From contig JANSXP010000038.1 in assembly GCA_024742875.1 (NCBI GenBank), positions 1 to 64,000 of the forward strand: DNA of 64,000 nucleotides, read 5' to 3'. The DNA comes from Planctomycetaceae bacterium. Lineage in GTDB: Bacteria; Planctomycetota; Planctomycetia; Planctomycetales; Planctomycetaceae. The position numbers were made by a program, and so were the translations under genes. The notes beneath the pieces are model-generated. The model did not search any database and was not told the origin of the DNA. It saw only the letters and a program-made list of their open reading frames with translations. Shown piece by piece: positions 36,917-45,811 of the stretch (the stretch's first letter is position 1; each line of letters begins with the position of its first letter).

Positions 36917-39184
36917 TTAGTTTTGAAAGACAAACTCGGGAGAATTCACCATCGCCCACACCAAATCCTGCACGGCTTCCGACAACTGCTGTGGATTCTC
37001 CTCCACCACAGACCTCACCAGCACCCGTTCTTCGGCCGACGGCGGCCGGGCGTAGACCAAATGATAGACCTCATCGGCCAGCTGTCCGGCATCCTTAAAA
37101 TGCGACACCAGCTGCGACACGCGGCCGTCTTTGCTTAACAGTTCGCTGTGCAGCTGCTGCGAATTCATCAAATGCAGCGACTGCACAACAGTGGAATCCC
37201 GCGTGCGTTCGCAGGGAGGATCCTGATTGGGATCCGGCCGCCCAAACGCATCCAGAAAGTACGACTGCGTGCGATGCGTCCAGATCTGCCTTGCCGAGGT
37301 GCCCGGCGGCATCGCATCGAACGCCGGCTCCACGCCGGAGACGTAGGTGAAGCCGTCCCGGAGGACTTCCGCCCGCAGTCGATGGCGATAGTGTCGCGAG
37401 TAGTTGCGGGTGTCGGCCGTATTGGTGTCATTCGGCAGTGAGCTGAGTTGATAAACGTGAGATTTGGCAATCACCCTGACCAGCTCAGTCAGCGAGTAGT
37501 CGTGCTCTGCAAAGTGTTCTCCGAGTGCCGCCAGCAGCGCCGCATTGGACGGCGGATTGGTGGCCCGCAAATCGTCGACCGGCTCCACCAGTCCGCGGGA
37601 CATCAGATCAGCCCAGACGCGGTTGGCCATCACCTGGGCAAAGTAAGTGTTGTCGCCGGAGGTCATCCACTTCGCGAGCACGTCGCGAGGATCCGTGTCA
37701 TCCGACGTGACGGGGGCCTCACCGTACAGCGGACGGGGCGTCATGACTTCACCGGTGGCCGGATGGGTCACGCTGCCTTTGGTTCCCGCGTAGACAAATT
37801 CTTCAGAACCGGAGATGGGAGGCGAAACGCCCCGCCCCTTGCGACCGATCTTCGCAAAGTACGCGGCAAAGCTGTAAAAGTCGTCCTGCCCCCATTTTTC
37901 AAACGGATGATGATGGCACTTGGCGCAATCCAGCCGGATGCCCAGAAACAGCTGACTGACCAGCGTCGTCACTTCATCTGGAGTGCGACGGTCCCGAAAC
38001 AACGTCACCGCTCCATTGCGCCATGTTCCACCACGAGCCGTGACCAGTTCAGTTACAAACTGATCCCACGGCATCCGCTGATGAAATCGCTGGCGAATCC
38101 ACTGGTCATAGTTGAGCACCGTCTTGATGCCCACGCGATAGGGGTTGGGCCGCAGCAGATCCATCCACTTGTTTGCCCAGTGGTCCGCAAAGTCGGGCTC
38201 CTGGACGAGACGATCGACCAGCCGCGAGCGTTTGTCGTCTGACTCATCGGCCAGAAACTTCCGCACCTCGTCGGCATGCGGCAAACGCCCGCAGATATCT
38301 GTCGTCGCCCGCCGCAGAAAAGTCGCGTCGTCACACACGCCGGATGGCGTAATATTCAGTCGCTGCAGCTTATCCCAGACCAGTTCGTCAACGAAGTTCT
38401 GCCGTGGCAGTGCGGCGTACACAGCACCCTCGACCGTCTGCTGCCGCGGAATCGTGACTTCACAAACGGCAATCTGCCCCATGAACCGCGCCATGATGGC
38501 CGCCTCACCCGTGATGGAGCCAGCCGTCACCTGTCCGGCTTCCGTGACCGCGGCGATAGGCGCTTCGTTAGACTGGAAGGCAGCCAGCCGCGTCACGTCT
38601 TTTTTAGAGCCGTCACTGTACCGGGCCGTCACGATCAACCGCTGCTCGGCCCTGGGCTTAAGCACAACACTCGGCGGCGAAACGGAGATGCCCGTCAGCT
38701 TCGGCGTGCCGTCGATACGCCGCGGGGCGCCCGAACGAATCCAGTTCAGAATTGTCTGAAACTCAGGTCCGTCCGGAGCAAAACGACGGCCGCCCCCGTG
38801 AGGCACCAGACCGGATGGTTTCGTCAGCAGCAGGCTGCGCCGAGGCACGGCGGGAAACAAGCGCCGCCCCCGGCCCTCTTTGACGATGGCGTCGTAGTCG
38901 AAATCGGAATCAAAGCCCAGCAGAGACAGTTGAAATCCCCCCTGACCGCGGGCCTTGCCGTGACACGGGCCAGACGTACAGCCGAAACGCGTAAAAATTG
39001 GCTGCAGGTCGTTGTCAAAATCGATGCCAGACGGTTCGTTGGCGACATCCTTCTGCGCCGCAGCCGTCGTCTCGTCCTCTGTGACACGGCCCTCGCCTGC
39101 AACGCCTGCCGCACGCACAGATCGCCCCGACAACGCCAGCAGGGCGCACGCGAAAAGCAGCGGGTATCGATGGGAAATCGACAT
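36917..39184 (-). CDS. DUF1549/DUF1553 exported protein with haem-type motif
   Basis: A ~755-residue exported protein with a signal peptide (starting MSISHRYPLLFACALLALSG). An N-terminal haem-type motif GCTSGPCHG (C-x4-CH) is followed by an Ig-like (BIG2-type) domain at about 165-250 (LTGISVSPPSVVLKPRAEQ), DUF1549 (about 260-470, FVDELVWDKLQRLNI) and DUF1553 (about 500-745, ATNPPSNAALLAALGEHF). The DCAKCHHHPFEKW segment adds a CxxCHHHPF motif. It heads a three-gene operon with DUF1501 and PPC genes. A redox or sugar-polymer role has been proposed for such proteins but is not proven. ATG 39184 is used since the signal starts there. Confidence 0.88.
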   Translation of the reverse strand: MSISHRYPLLFACALLALSGRSVRAAGVAGEGRVTEDETTAAAQKDVANEPSGIDFDNDLQPIFTRFGCTSGPCHGKARGQGGFQLSLLGFDSDFDYDAIVKEGRGRRLFPAVPRRSLLLTKPSGLVPHGGGRRFAPDGPEFQTILNWIRSGAPRRIDGTPKLTGISVSPPSVVLKPRAEQRLIVTARYSDGSKKDVTRLAAFQSNEAPIAAVTEAGQVTAGSITGEAAIMARFMGQIAVCEVTIPRQQTVEGAVYAALPRQNFVDELVWDKLQRLNITPSGVCDDATFLRRATTDICGRLPHADEVRKFLADESDDKRSRLVDRLVQEPDFADHWANKWMDLLRPNPYRVGIKTVLNYDQWIRQRFHQRMPWDQFVTELVTARGGTWRNGAVTLFRDRRTPDEVTTLVSQLFLGIRLDCAKCHHHPFEKWGQDDFYSFAAYFAKIGRKGRGVSPPISGSEEFVYAGTKGSVTHPATGEVMTPRPLYGEAPVTSDDTDPRDVLAKWMTSGDNTYFAQVMANRVWADLMSRGLVEPVDDLRATNPPSNAALLAALGEHFAEHDYSLTELVRVIAKSHVYQLSSLPNDTNTADTRNYSRHYRHRLRAEVLRDGFTYVSGVEPAFDAMPPGTSARQIWTHRTQSYFLDAFGRPDPNQDPPCERTRDSTVVQSLHLMNSQQLHSELLSKDGRVSQLVSHFKDAGQLADEVYHLVYARPPSAEERVLVRSVVEENPQQLSEAVQDLVWAMVNSPEFVFQN

Positions 39185-39369
39185 ATCGGTTGCCGGATGG
39201 AAGGTGGGAGGCTCAGGCAGGGACCTGAAGCTTACCACATCCGTTCCGACAGACGCCACCAATTCTGTTGATTACCACGTGCCTGTGCGGATTTGCGGCC
39301 CTCGGCGGTCGCGCTCCCAGACCTGCGGCCCTGCCTCAGCTGAGCCGCATCAGCCGCCTCGGCCGCCCA

Positions 39370-41484
39370 CTAGCTGACTGTGAATGCAAACGCTGCGCTC
39401 CAGTCACCCGCCGTGCCGCTTTCAGAGAATCCCCGCAGCCACGCGCGGTATCCGCCAGCTGCCAGAACTTCTGTGGCGGTATACGTCAGGGCCGTCAGAT
39501 CGGTCAGATGGATCACCCGCGGGGTCCCCCCGTTTTGATTGACCCACAGCTCATAGCGGACTGCGTTTTCAATCGCGTTCCAGGTAAAGAGGGGGCTCGT
39601 GTTGTCGGACACACTTGTGATTTCACCGCGTCCGGGCACGCCGGACGAAGCCACCACAAAGCTGAACGCCGCACTCCAGGCACCGGGTGTCTGCCCCGGA
39701 TTGCGCAGCCGCACCCAGCCGCGATATTCACCATCTCCCAAATCGACAGACGGTGTGTGAGCGAAGCCTTCAATCGCCGTTTCATGCACCACGCGTGCCG
39801 CCCCACCGACCTGATTGACCCACAGCTCATAGGTGCCTGCCGGCCCCTTCCACTGAATTTCCGGACGGGCGGTGGACTGCGTTCCCACCGGGGCGATCAG
39901 CCGACCGGTCGACACAACTTCAAACGTCAAACCGTTACTCCAGGCCGCCTGCACGTTGTCATCTTCTGCCTGCACCCAGATGCGGTACTCGCCGTCCAGC
40001 AATGGCTCGGTCGGCGTAAATGATGTCCCTGACACCCGCGTGCGGATCACCTGATTCTCGACACCGATGTGATTCACCCACACGTCGTATTCCGTGGCGC
40101 CGTTTGAGGCCGTCCACTCAATGGTGGGCGTGTTGTCAGAGGTCTCGCCGCCGCTGGTGGTAATCGTGGCGGCCTCAAGCCCGATGGAAAACGAGCTGGC
40201 CGCACTCCACACGGCTGACGCCTGTCCGTTGTAGGCCCGCACCCAGACCACGTAATCGCCGGTCGGCAGATCTTCGCCAGGCGTAAACGAAGTGCTCGTC
40301 AGAGTCTGCTCGCGAATAATGGCAGCCGGCCCTCCCGTGCGATTCACCCACAGTTCATAGTGAGTCGCACCCGTGCTTTCCGTAAAGGTAAACACGGGGC
40401 GCCGTTCCACCCCATCCCCAGGCGCCGTGATGGACGAAGACAGCGGTGCCTCCACGGCCACTTCAATTTGTTCGGTGACCACGTTGCCCTGCAGGTCGGT
40501 GGCCGTGACGGTCAGGTATGTGGTCCCCGCGACGCCCTGATTTGTGACCAGTTGAAGCTGTCCATCGACAATCGAAGGTGTGACCAGCTCAGGATTGCTG
40601 TTGCCGGTGACAGCGTACGTCAGTTCTGAAACCACATGCGTGTCCATGAAGATCAGATTCTCACGCAGCACATCGTTCTCAACCTCGCCCTGAATGGGCA
40701 GCTCTGCAAAAACGCCCTGCGCATTGACGATTTCCAGATCCCCAATCGCGTCCACCACCGTCATGCCGTCAAACAGCACCCGACCAAACACGGTGAAGCC
40801 GCCGTTTTGCGGATCCAGAATCGACGCATTGTCGCTCATGTTGATGAACCACTGAGACGTGGCACTGTCGGGATTGTTGGCCACCTTGGCCATGGCCACC
40901 GTGCCTCGCACGTTCAGCGGTGTGCCCGCTTCCAGTCCGCCGATTTCCGGGTCAAACCAGCGATCAAATTCATTCACCACCGTACCGTTGTTGGGCACAG
41001 CTTCCACACTGCTGCCGTCCGGCCAGCGAAACCCGCCGCCCTGAATGATGGCCAGCGGATCGACAGGATCACTGCGGTGCAAAAACATGTTGTCGTAGCT
41101 GCCGGCATTGGTCAGATCGACAAAGTTCTGTGCCGTAACCGGCGTGATCTCGTCGTAGGTTTCGATGATAATGTTGCCCAGCACCGTATCGAGCTGCACG
41201 GTGGACCCGGTCACCTCCGGATCATCAAAAAAGTGGCTCAGCGTCAGGCGGGACGTCTCTCCACTGGTTGGCACGTGCACGTCGGGCAGCGGCACCAGAC
41301 TGGTGGCCACCAGCAACTGGCGGACTTCCAAAGCGTCCACGCCGCGACAAAACGTAACGCCATGTCGGCCCCTGCGCCGGTCACGACGATATATGGCCGT
41401 ACCAATGACCGTCCCATTCAAGGTCCCCGCGACAGCGGCAACCAGCGAACGCTTAAGTAATTTCAACAGCGAACGGACAGACAT
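39370..41484 (-). CDS. Exported cyclophilin-type prolyl isomerase with four Ig/FN3-like repeats
   Basis: A 704-residue surface protein. The N terminus carries the planctomycete export-associated motif ALEVRQLLVA (near 50). Residues ~90-270 are a cyclophilin domain (TVLGNIIIETYDEITPVTAQNFV, FGRVLFDGM). An Ig-like region follows (300-340), then four ~95-residue repeats, each with a Y-E-L/D-V/L-W-V-N signature (ELWVNRTGG, DVWVNHIGV, ELWVNQVGG, ELWVNQNGG) and a GxYxxWV/L close. ATG 41484 has GGAG five bases upstream; a GTG two codons earlier is an alternative. Likely a cell-envelope or secreted folding/adhesion protein. Confidence 0.85.
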   Translation of the reverse strand: MSVRSLLKLLKRSLVAAVAGTLNGTVIGTAIYRRDRRRGRHGVTFCRGVDALEVRQLLVATSLVPLPDVHVPTSGETSRLTLSHFFDDPEVTGSTVQLDTVLGNIIIETYDEITPVTAQNFVDLTNAGSYDNMFLHRSDPVDPLAIIQGGGFRWPDGSSVEAVPNNGTVVNEFDRWFDPEIGGLEAGTPLNVRGTVAMAKVANNPDSATSQWFINMSDNASILDPQNGGFTVFGRVLFDGMTVVDAIGDLEIVNAQGVFAELPIQGEVENDVLRENLIFMDTHVVSELTYAVTGNSNPELVTPSIVDGQLQLVTNQGVAGTTYLTVTATDLQGNVVTEQIEVAVEAPLSSSITAPGDGVERRPVFTFTESTGATHYELWVNRTGGPAAIIREQTLTSTSFTPGEDLPTGDYVVWVRAYNGQASAVWSAASSFSIGLEAATITTSGGETSDNTPTIEWTASNGATEYDVWVNHIGVENQVIRTRVSGTSFTPTEPLLDGEYRIWVQAEDDNVQAAWSNGLTFEVVSTGRLIAPVGTQSTARPEIQWKGPAGTYELWVNQVGGAARVVHETAIEGFAHTPSVDLGDGEYRGWVRLRNPGQTPGAWSAAFSFVVASSGVPGRGEITSVSDNTSPLFTWNAIENAVRYELWVNQNGGTPRVIHLTDLTALTYTATEVLAAGGYRAWLRGFSESGTAGDWSAAFAFTVS

Positions 41485-41652
41485 ACTCACTCCATTGAGT
41501 CATCAGCACCGGGACCGGAAACGCCTTCGTGGCAGCAAATTGTTGCACAGTTGCGTCCCTGGAAGCAAGATGATCTGATGACTGCCGTCTCGTGATCCGC
41601 CTGTGATCGGACCGTCGCCCCCCGTTCTCCTTCTCACCTGGAGAGTTACTGC

Positions 41653-43137
41653 ATGCTTCGTTTCCTGCCTGTTTTACTGGTTCTGACTGGCCCTGCTTCA
41701 TCGCTGTGCGCTCAAACGGCCATCGCCCCATCGGGGGTCCCTCAATCTGCGGCCCCTCAATCGGGGGGCCCTCAATCTGCGGCCGAACAAATCAAGCCCA
41801 TCACAAACTTCGTGTTCATCATCTCTGACGACCTGAAGGCCAGCGTGCTGGGATGCTACGGAGACAAAATCTGCAACACCCCGAACATCGATCGACTCGC
41901 GGCCGAATCCGTCGTGTTCGATCGAGCCTACTGTCAGGGTGTGGTCTGCGCGCCGTCTCGCAAGAGCCTGATGTTCAGCCGCTATCAGGGCAAAGGGGCG
42001 GTCAACATGGGCCAGTACTTTCGTGAGCACGGCCACTACTCGGCGCGGGTTGGCAAGATCTATCACATGAAAGTCCCCGGGGATATTATCGCGGGTACCG
42101 ACGGGCAGGACGAGCCGTCTTCATGGACCGAGAAGTTCAACTCCCCAGGTCGTGAGGCCCATACGCCCGGCGATTACGCGTGCCTGAATCTCAACATCTT
42201 CACAACCGATGAAGAGAATCGTCAGTCGACCGCCATGCCGCATCGCATGTTTGTCTCTGTGCAGTACGACGGCAGCGGCGCTGATCAGCCGGACCACAAA
42301 TCGGCCACCAAAGCCATCGAACTGCTGCAGCAGCATCACAAGAATCCCTTCTTCCTCGCGGTGGGCCTGATTCGTCCACACTATCCGATGGTGGCCCCCC
42401 GACAGTTCTTTGATCCCTATCCGTGGCACGACATGCCGCTGCCGGCCACGGTCGACAATGACCTGGAAGACATTCCCAAACTGGGCATCGCGCGAACCAA
42501 CAATACAAGGAATGACATCGGCAAGTATCCGGACAATCAAAAGCGGATGTGGTCTGCCTACTACGCGTCTGTCTCCTTCATGGATCAGCAGGTGGGCCGA
42601 ATACTGGACGAACTGGAACGCCTGAGGCTTCGCGACACCACCGCCATCGTGTTCTGCAGCGATCACGGCTATCACCTGGGCGAACACGGCTTCTGGCAGA
42701 AGTCCAACCTGCACGACGAAGTCACCCGGGTCCCGCTGATGATGTCCGTCCCCGGCATGACACCTGGCCGCAGTCGCTCTCTGGTGGAACTGGTGGACAT
42801 CTTCCCCACTCTGGCCGAGCTTTCCGGCCTGCCGGCTCCCGTCGGTCTGGACGGCCGCAGCCTGGTGCCACTGCTGAAAGATCCCACCGCGAAAGTTAAG
42901 GACAGCACACTGTCCTTTAACAACGGCTACGGCCTGCGAACCGACGGCTTCGCCTATACACGCTACAAAGACAGTACTGAAGAACTGTATGACATGACGG
43001 TCGATCCGGAGCAGTTCACCAATCTGGTGACCAACCCCGTGCACAAAAAGACGCTGACCGCACACCGACTGATGCTGCGCAACCGACTGAAGATGCTCGG
43101 CATAACGCTCAACGCCCGCCTGCCGGCCAATCGCTGA
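41653..43137 (+). CDS. Type I sulfatase (iduronate-2-sulfatase-like)
   Basis: A 494-residue exported sulfatase. A signal peptide (residues 1-20) is followed by a Pro/Gln/Ser linker with 15-bp repeats (PQSAA, PQSGG, PQSAA). The metal-site ISDDLKASVLGCYG and the formylglycine motif CAPSR (Cys near 99) are present, so an activating enzyme could convert the Cys. The CSDHGYHLGEHGFW segment carries further metal ligands. The pattern resembles iduronate-2-sulfatase types that act on sulfated polysaccharides. GGAGAG lies 7 bases before the ATG. It is followed by a bidirectional hairpin. Confidence 0.9.
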   Translation: MLRFLPVLLVLTGPASSLCAQTAIAPSGVPQSAAPQSGGPQSAAEQIKPITNFVFIISDDLKASVLGCYGDKICNTPNIDRLAAESVVFDRAYCQGVVCAPSRKSLMFSRYQGKGAVNMGQYFREHGHYSARVGKIYHMKVPGDIIAGTDGQDEPSSWTEKFNSPGREAHTPGDYACLNLNIFTTDEENRQSTAMPHRMFVSVQYDGSGADQPDHKSATKAIELLQQHHKNPFFLAVGLIRPHYPMVAPRQFFDPYPWHDMPLPATVDNDLEDIPKLGIARTNNTRNDIGKYPDNQKRMWSAYYASVSFMDQQVGRILDELERLRLRDTTAIVFCSDHGYHLGEHGFWQKSNLHDEVTRVPLMMSVPGMTPGRSRSLVELVDIFPTLAELSGLPAPVGLDGRSLVPLLKDPTAKVKDSTLSFNNGYGLRTDGFAYTRYKDSTEELYDMTVDPEQFTNLVTNPVHKKTLTAHRLMLRNRLKMLGITLNARLPANR

Positions 43138-43167
43138 CGGATCGGGAACAAGGTCACACCGCGCACA

Positions 43168-43201
43168 GAAAGGCCTCACCCGCAGACGGATGAGGCCTTT
43201 G
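43168..43201. terminator. Bidirectional hairpin terminator
   Basis: AAAGGCCTCA (43169-43178) pairs with TGAGGCCTTT (43191-43200) over a 12-base loop, giving an A-rich flank on one side and T-rich on the other. It lies between the convergent sulfatase and oxidoreductase genes. Confidence 0.8.
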
Positions 43202-43229
43202 TGCTTGTTCGTGCGACAGCAACTTCCTG

Positions 43230-44432
43230 CTAGGAGCGGGCCCCGGAATATTTCATGGGCAGCCACGCGCCGTTTTCGGCACTACTGGCCACACACTGCT
43301 GAATGAAGTACATGCCTTCGGCACCGTCATAGACGTTCGGGTAGATGGTGTCTTTCTTCTCAAACGACTCTCCGGAGGCACGTGCCACCATCGCGTCGTA
43401 AGCAAAGCGGTACACGTTGGCGAAGGCTTCAAAGAAAGCTTCCGGGTGACCTGACGGCAGGCGGCAGGCCGACGCGCCCATCTCATTCATGAACGGAGCG
43501 TTCGGGTCGCGAGTGTACATCTGATGCGGTGAGCCATTCTTACGAACGATCATCACGTTGGGCTCTTCCTGACGCCACTGCAGTGCGCCTTTTGTGCCGT
43601 CCACTTCGATGAACAGATCGTTCTCACGTCCGTGGGAAATCTGGCTGGCGGTGACCGTTCCCAGGGCACCATTGCTGTAACGAACCACGGCATGGCCGTA
43701 GTCATCCAGCGCCCGTCCGTCGGCAAAAATCTTCAGGTTGCAGCTGATCTCTTCGGGAATCAGGCCCGTCATATAGCGCCCCAGGTTGTAGGCGTGCGTG
43801 CCGATGTCTCCAAACGCGCCGGCGGCTCCTGATTTCGACGGGTCCGTTCGCCACGCGGCCTGCTTCTGATCTTCAGACTCCAGACGGGTTCGCAGCCAGC
43901 CCTGAATGTAGTTGGAGCGAATCGCATTGATCTCACCCAGTTCACCGCTAAGGATCATTTCCCGCGCCTGACGCACCAGCGGGTAGCCCGTGTAATTGTG
44001 AGACACAGCGAAGACCACGTCGCTGCCTTCCACCGCTTTGACGAGTTCTTCCGCCTGCGCCAGGTCGAACGTCATCGGCTTGTCGCAGATCACGTTAAAA
44101 CCGGCTTCCACGGCCGCTTTGGCAATGTCAAAGTGCGTGTGATTGGGCGTAGCCACACTGACAAAATCAATGCGTTCGCCTTCCGGCAGAGCGGCTTCTT
44201 TCTCCAGCATTTCGCCATAGGACGTGTAAGCGCGGGACTCGGCAATGTCGTAGGCGGGAGCCGAAGCCTTCGCCCGCTCCGGGTTGGACGACAGGGCTCC
44301 GGCCACCAGCGCAGCTCGGTTGTCCAGCACGGCAGCCGTCGCATGAACGCGGCCGATGAAGGATCCCTGACCGCCTCCGACCAGCGCCATCTTGAGTTTG
44401 CGATTGAGTGCCCCGTTGGTTGTGTCCGTCAC
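43230..44432 (-). CDS. Gfo/Idh/MocA-family NAD(P)-dependent oxidoreductase
   Basis: A 400-residue protein with an N-terminal Rossmann fold (ALVGGGQGSFIGRVHATA) and the family motif CDKPMTFDLAQAEELV (the catalytic-site EKP becomes DKP). The region GAFGDIGTHAYNLGRYMTG carries the conserved GxxxDxGxHxxxL pattern. Such enzymes oxidise or isomerise sugars or inositols; the substrate is unknown. GTG 44432 is chosen because AAAGGAAC lies upstream and the longer frame to 44642 adds atypical sequence. Its neighbour the sulfatase fits a sugar-breakdown setting. Confidence 0.88.
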   Translation of the reverse strand: MTDTTNGALNRKLKMALVGGGQGSFIGRVHATAAVLDNRAALVAGALSSNPERAKASAPAYDIAESRAYTSYGEMLEKEAALPEGERIDFVSVATPNHTHFDIAKAAVEAGFNVICDKPMTFDLAQAEELVKAVEGSDVVFAVSHNYTGYPLVRQAREMILSGELGEINAIRSNYIQGWLRTRLESEDQKQAAWRTDPSKSGAAGAFGDIGTHAYNLGRYMTGLIPEEISCNLKIFADGRALDDYGHAVVRYSNGALGTVTASQISHGRENDLFIEVDGTKGALQWRQEEPNVMIVRKNGSPHQMYTRDPNAPFMNEMGASACRLPSGHPEAFFEAFANVYRFAYDAMVARASGESFEKKDTIYPNVYDGAEGMYFIQQCVASSAENGAWLPMKYSGARS

Positions 44433-44734
44433 TGCGGTTCCTTTCCCTGCGATCGATGGCCGATCGACTTTTGAATCTGCGTAAATGATTTTCCGCCCAG
44501 CCGCGATCTTCTGGCCCCGCCAGCCGGACCCGCAAAAATATACTGCGACCCTCGTGCAAAACAACTCAACGCCTGCCCGGAACACATTCCCACGGGATTC
44601 CTCGCCCCTCGGCCAGCCAGCCACTTGGAATGCTGCCCGCAATCCACTCCAATTCGGCGGTGGGAAAATAGTTTCATCCGTCGGCCGATCGTCGACGTTT
44701 CTTCAGGGACCGCTCACTCTCAGAACAAGTCTCT
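44433..44734. other. Divergent intergenic region, no gene seen
   Basis: About 300 bases between the divergent oxidoreductase and permease genes. No operator or promoter could be picked with confidence. Confidence 0.4.
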
Positions 44735-45778
44735 ATGTCGGAAACCGAACCCAACCAGCCGTCAGGCCCCAATTCTGCAAACGCAGAGCCACAGGCACCA
44801 GGCTCTGCAAACGCAGAGCCACAGGCACCAGACGCTGCGAACGCAGCCTCCCCCCAGACCAGTGCTGCGGCAGGCTCACTGTTTCAACTGCGGCACGAAC
44901 CGCCCCGCTGGCTGGGCATTCTGGCCGGCTGCCTGTGTATGGTGCTGTGCGGCGTGGCGTGGTTTGTGGCGACCACGGGGGCCGGAGAGGATCGCTGGCT
45001 GGGACACAATCAGCTGCCGTCGATTCCGGAAACTCTGGAACGCCTGCCCGAAGTGCTCGACAGCGACAGCCCGGAGCGTCACATCTGGGACAACACGCTC
45101 GTTTCGCTCAAACGCGTGATCATCGGCTTTGCTCTCGCCGTGGCCATCGGCATACCGGTGGGTGTGGCGGCCGGCTGCTTCCCCATCATCCGCAACTTCT
45201 TTGCGCCGCTGGTTCTGTTTGGACGCAACATTCCCATCGCCGCGCTGATCCCGCTGGTGCTGGCCCTGTTTGGGACAGACGAAACCCAGAAGTATATGTT
45301 CATCTTCGTGGCCTGCGTGTCGTTTATTATCGCAGACACCATTGATGCTGTCAGCGAAGTGGCTCAGCGTTATGTCGAAACCGCCATGACGCTGGGCGCT
45401 GCCCGACTGCAGATCGTCTTTAAAGTCCTTGTGCCCCTGGCCATGCCGATGGTCTTCAATTCGCTGCGAGTGCTGTTTGGCCTGGCGTTTGGCTACATCA
45501 TGCTGGTTGAGTTCATGCACGAGGGCGAGGGGGCCGGGGGACTGGGTTTTCTGCTGAACATCGCCCGCCGGCGTTCGCTGACCGAATACACGGTCATCAT
45601 CATCCTCACGATTCCCATTGTCGCGTACCTGATTGATCAGATACTGTTTGTCACTCAGTGCTGGCTGTTTCGCTGGAAGTACGCGGCCGTCGCTGAAAAA
45701 AGCATGTCTTATCGGCTGGCGCGCTTTGTTGTCCAACTGTTCTGGAAAGGCAAAGCACCGGCCAGACCCGTTTCCTGA
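44735..45778 (+). CDS. NitT/TauT-family ABC transporter permease (stand-alone)
   Basis: A 347-residue inner-membrane permease of the SsuC/TauC/NrtB type with about six membrane segments and the EAA-loop region (VAQRYVETAMTLGAARLQIVFKVLVP). The cytoplasmic N terminus (about 50 residues) is low-complexity and built from a 30-bp direct duplication (ANAEPQAPGS and ANAEPQAPDA), unusual for the family. No ATPase or binding-protein gene is adjacent, so partners must be encoded elsewhere. The substrate (nitrate, sulfonate, taurine or other) cannot be assigned. Confidence 0.85.
   Translation: MSETEPNQPSGPNSANAEPQAPGSANAEPQAPDAANAASPQTSAAAGSLFQLRHEPPRWLGILAGCLCMVLCGVAWFVATTGAGEDRWLGHNQLPSIPETLERLPEVLDSDSPERHIWDNTLVSLKRVIIGFALAVAIGIPVGVAAGCFPIIRNFFAPLVLFGRNIPIAALIPLVLALFGTDETQKYMFIFVACVSFIIADTIDAVSEVAQRYVETAMTLGAARLQIVFKVLVPLAMPMVFNSLRVLFGLAFGYIMLVEFMHEGEGAGGLGFLLNIARRRSLTEYTVIIILTIPIVAYLIDQILFVTQCWLFRWKYAAVAEKSMSYRLARFVVQLFWKGKAPARPVS
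44774..44839. repeat. 30-bp in-frame tandem duplication
   Basis: A 30-base unit containing TCTGCAAACGCAGAGCCACA occurs twice in tandem, followed by a partial copy. It encodes the NAEPQAP repeats of the permease N terminus. Confidence 0.9.
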
Positions 45779-45811
45779 CAGCCTCGCTGTCTTCCCGTCA
45801 TGAGGGCCGCC

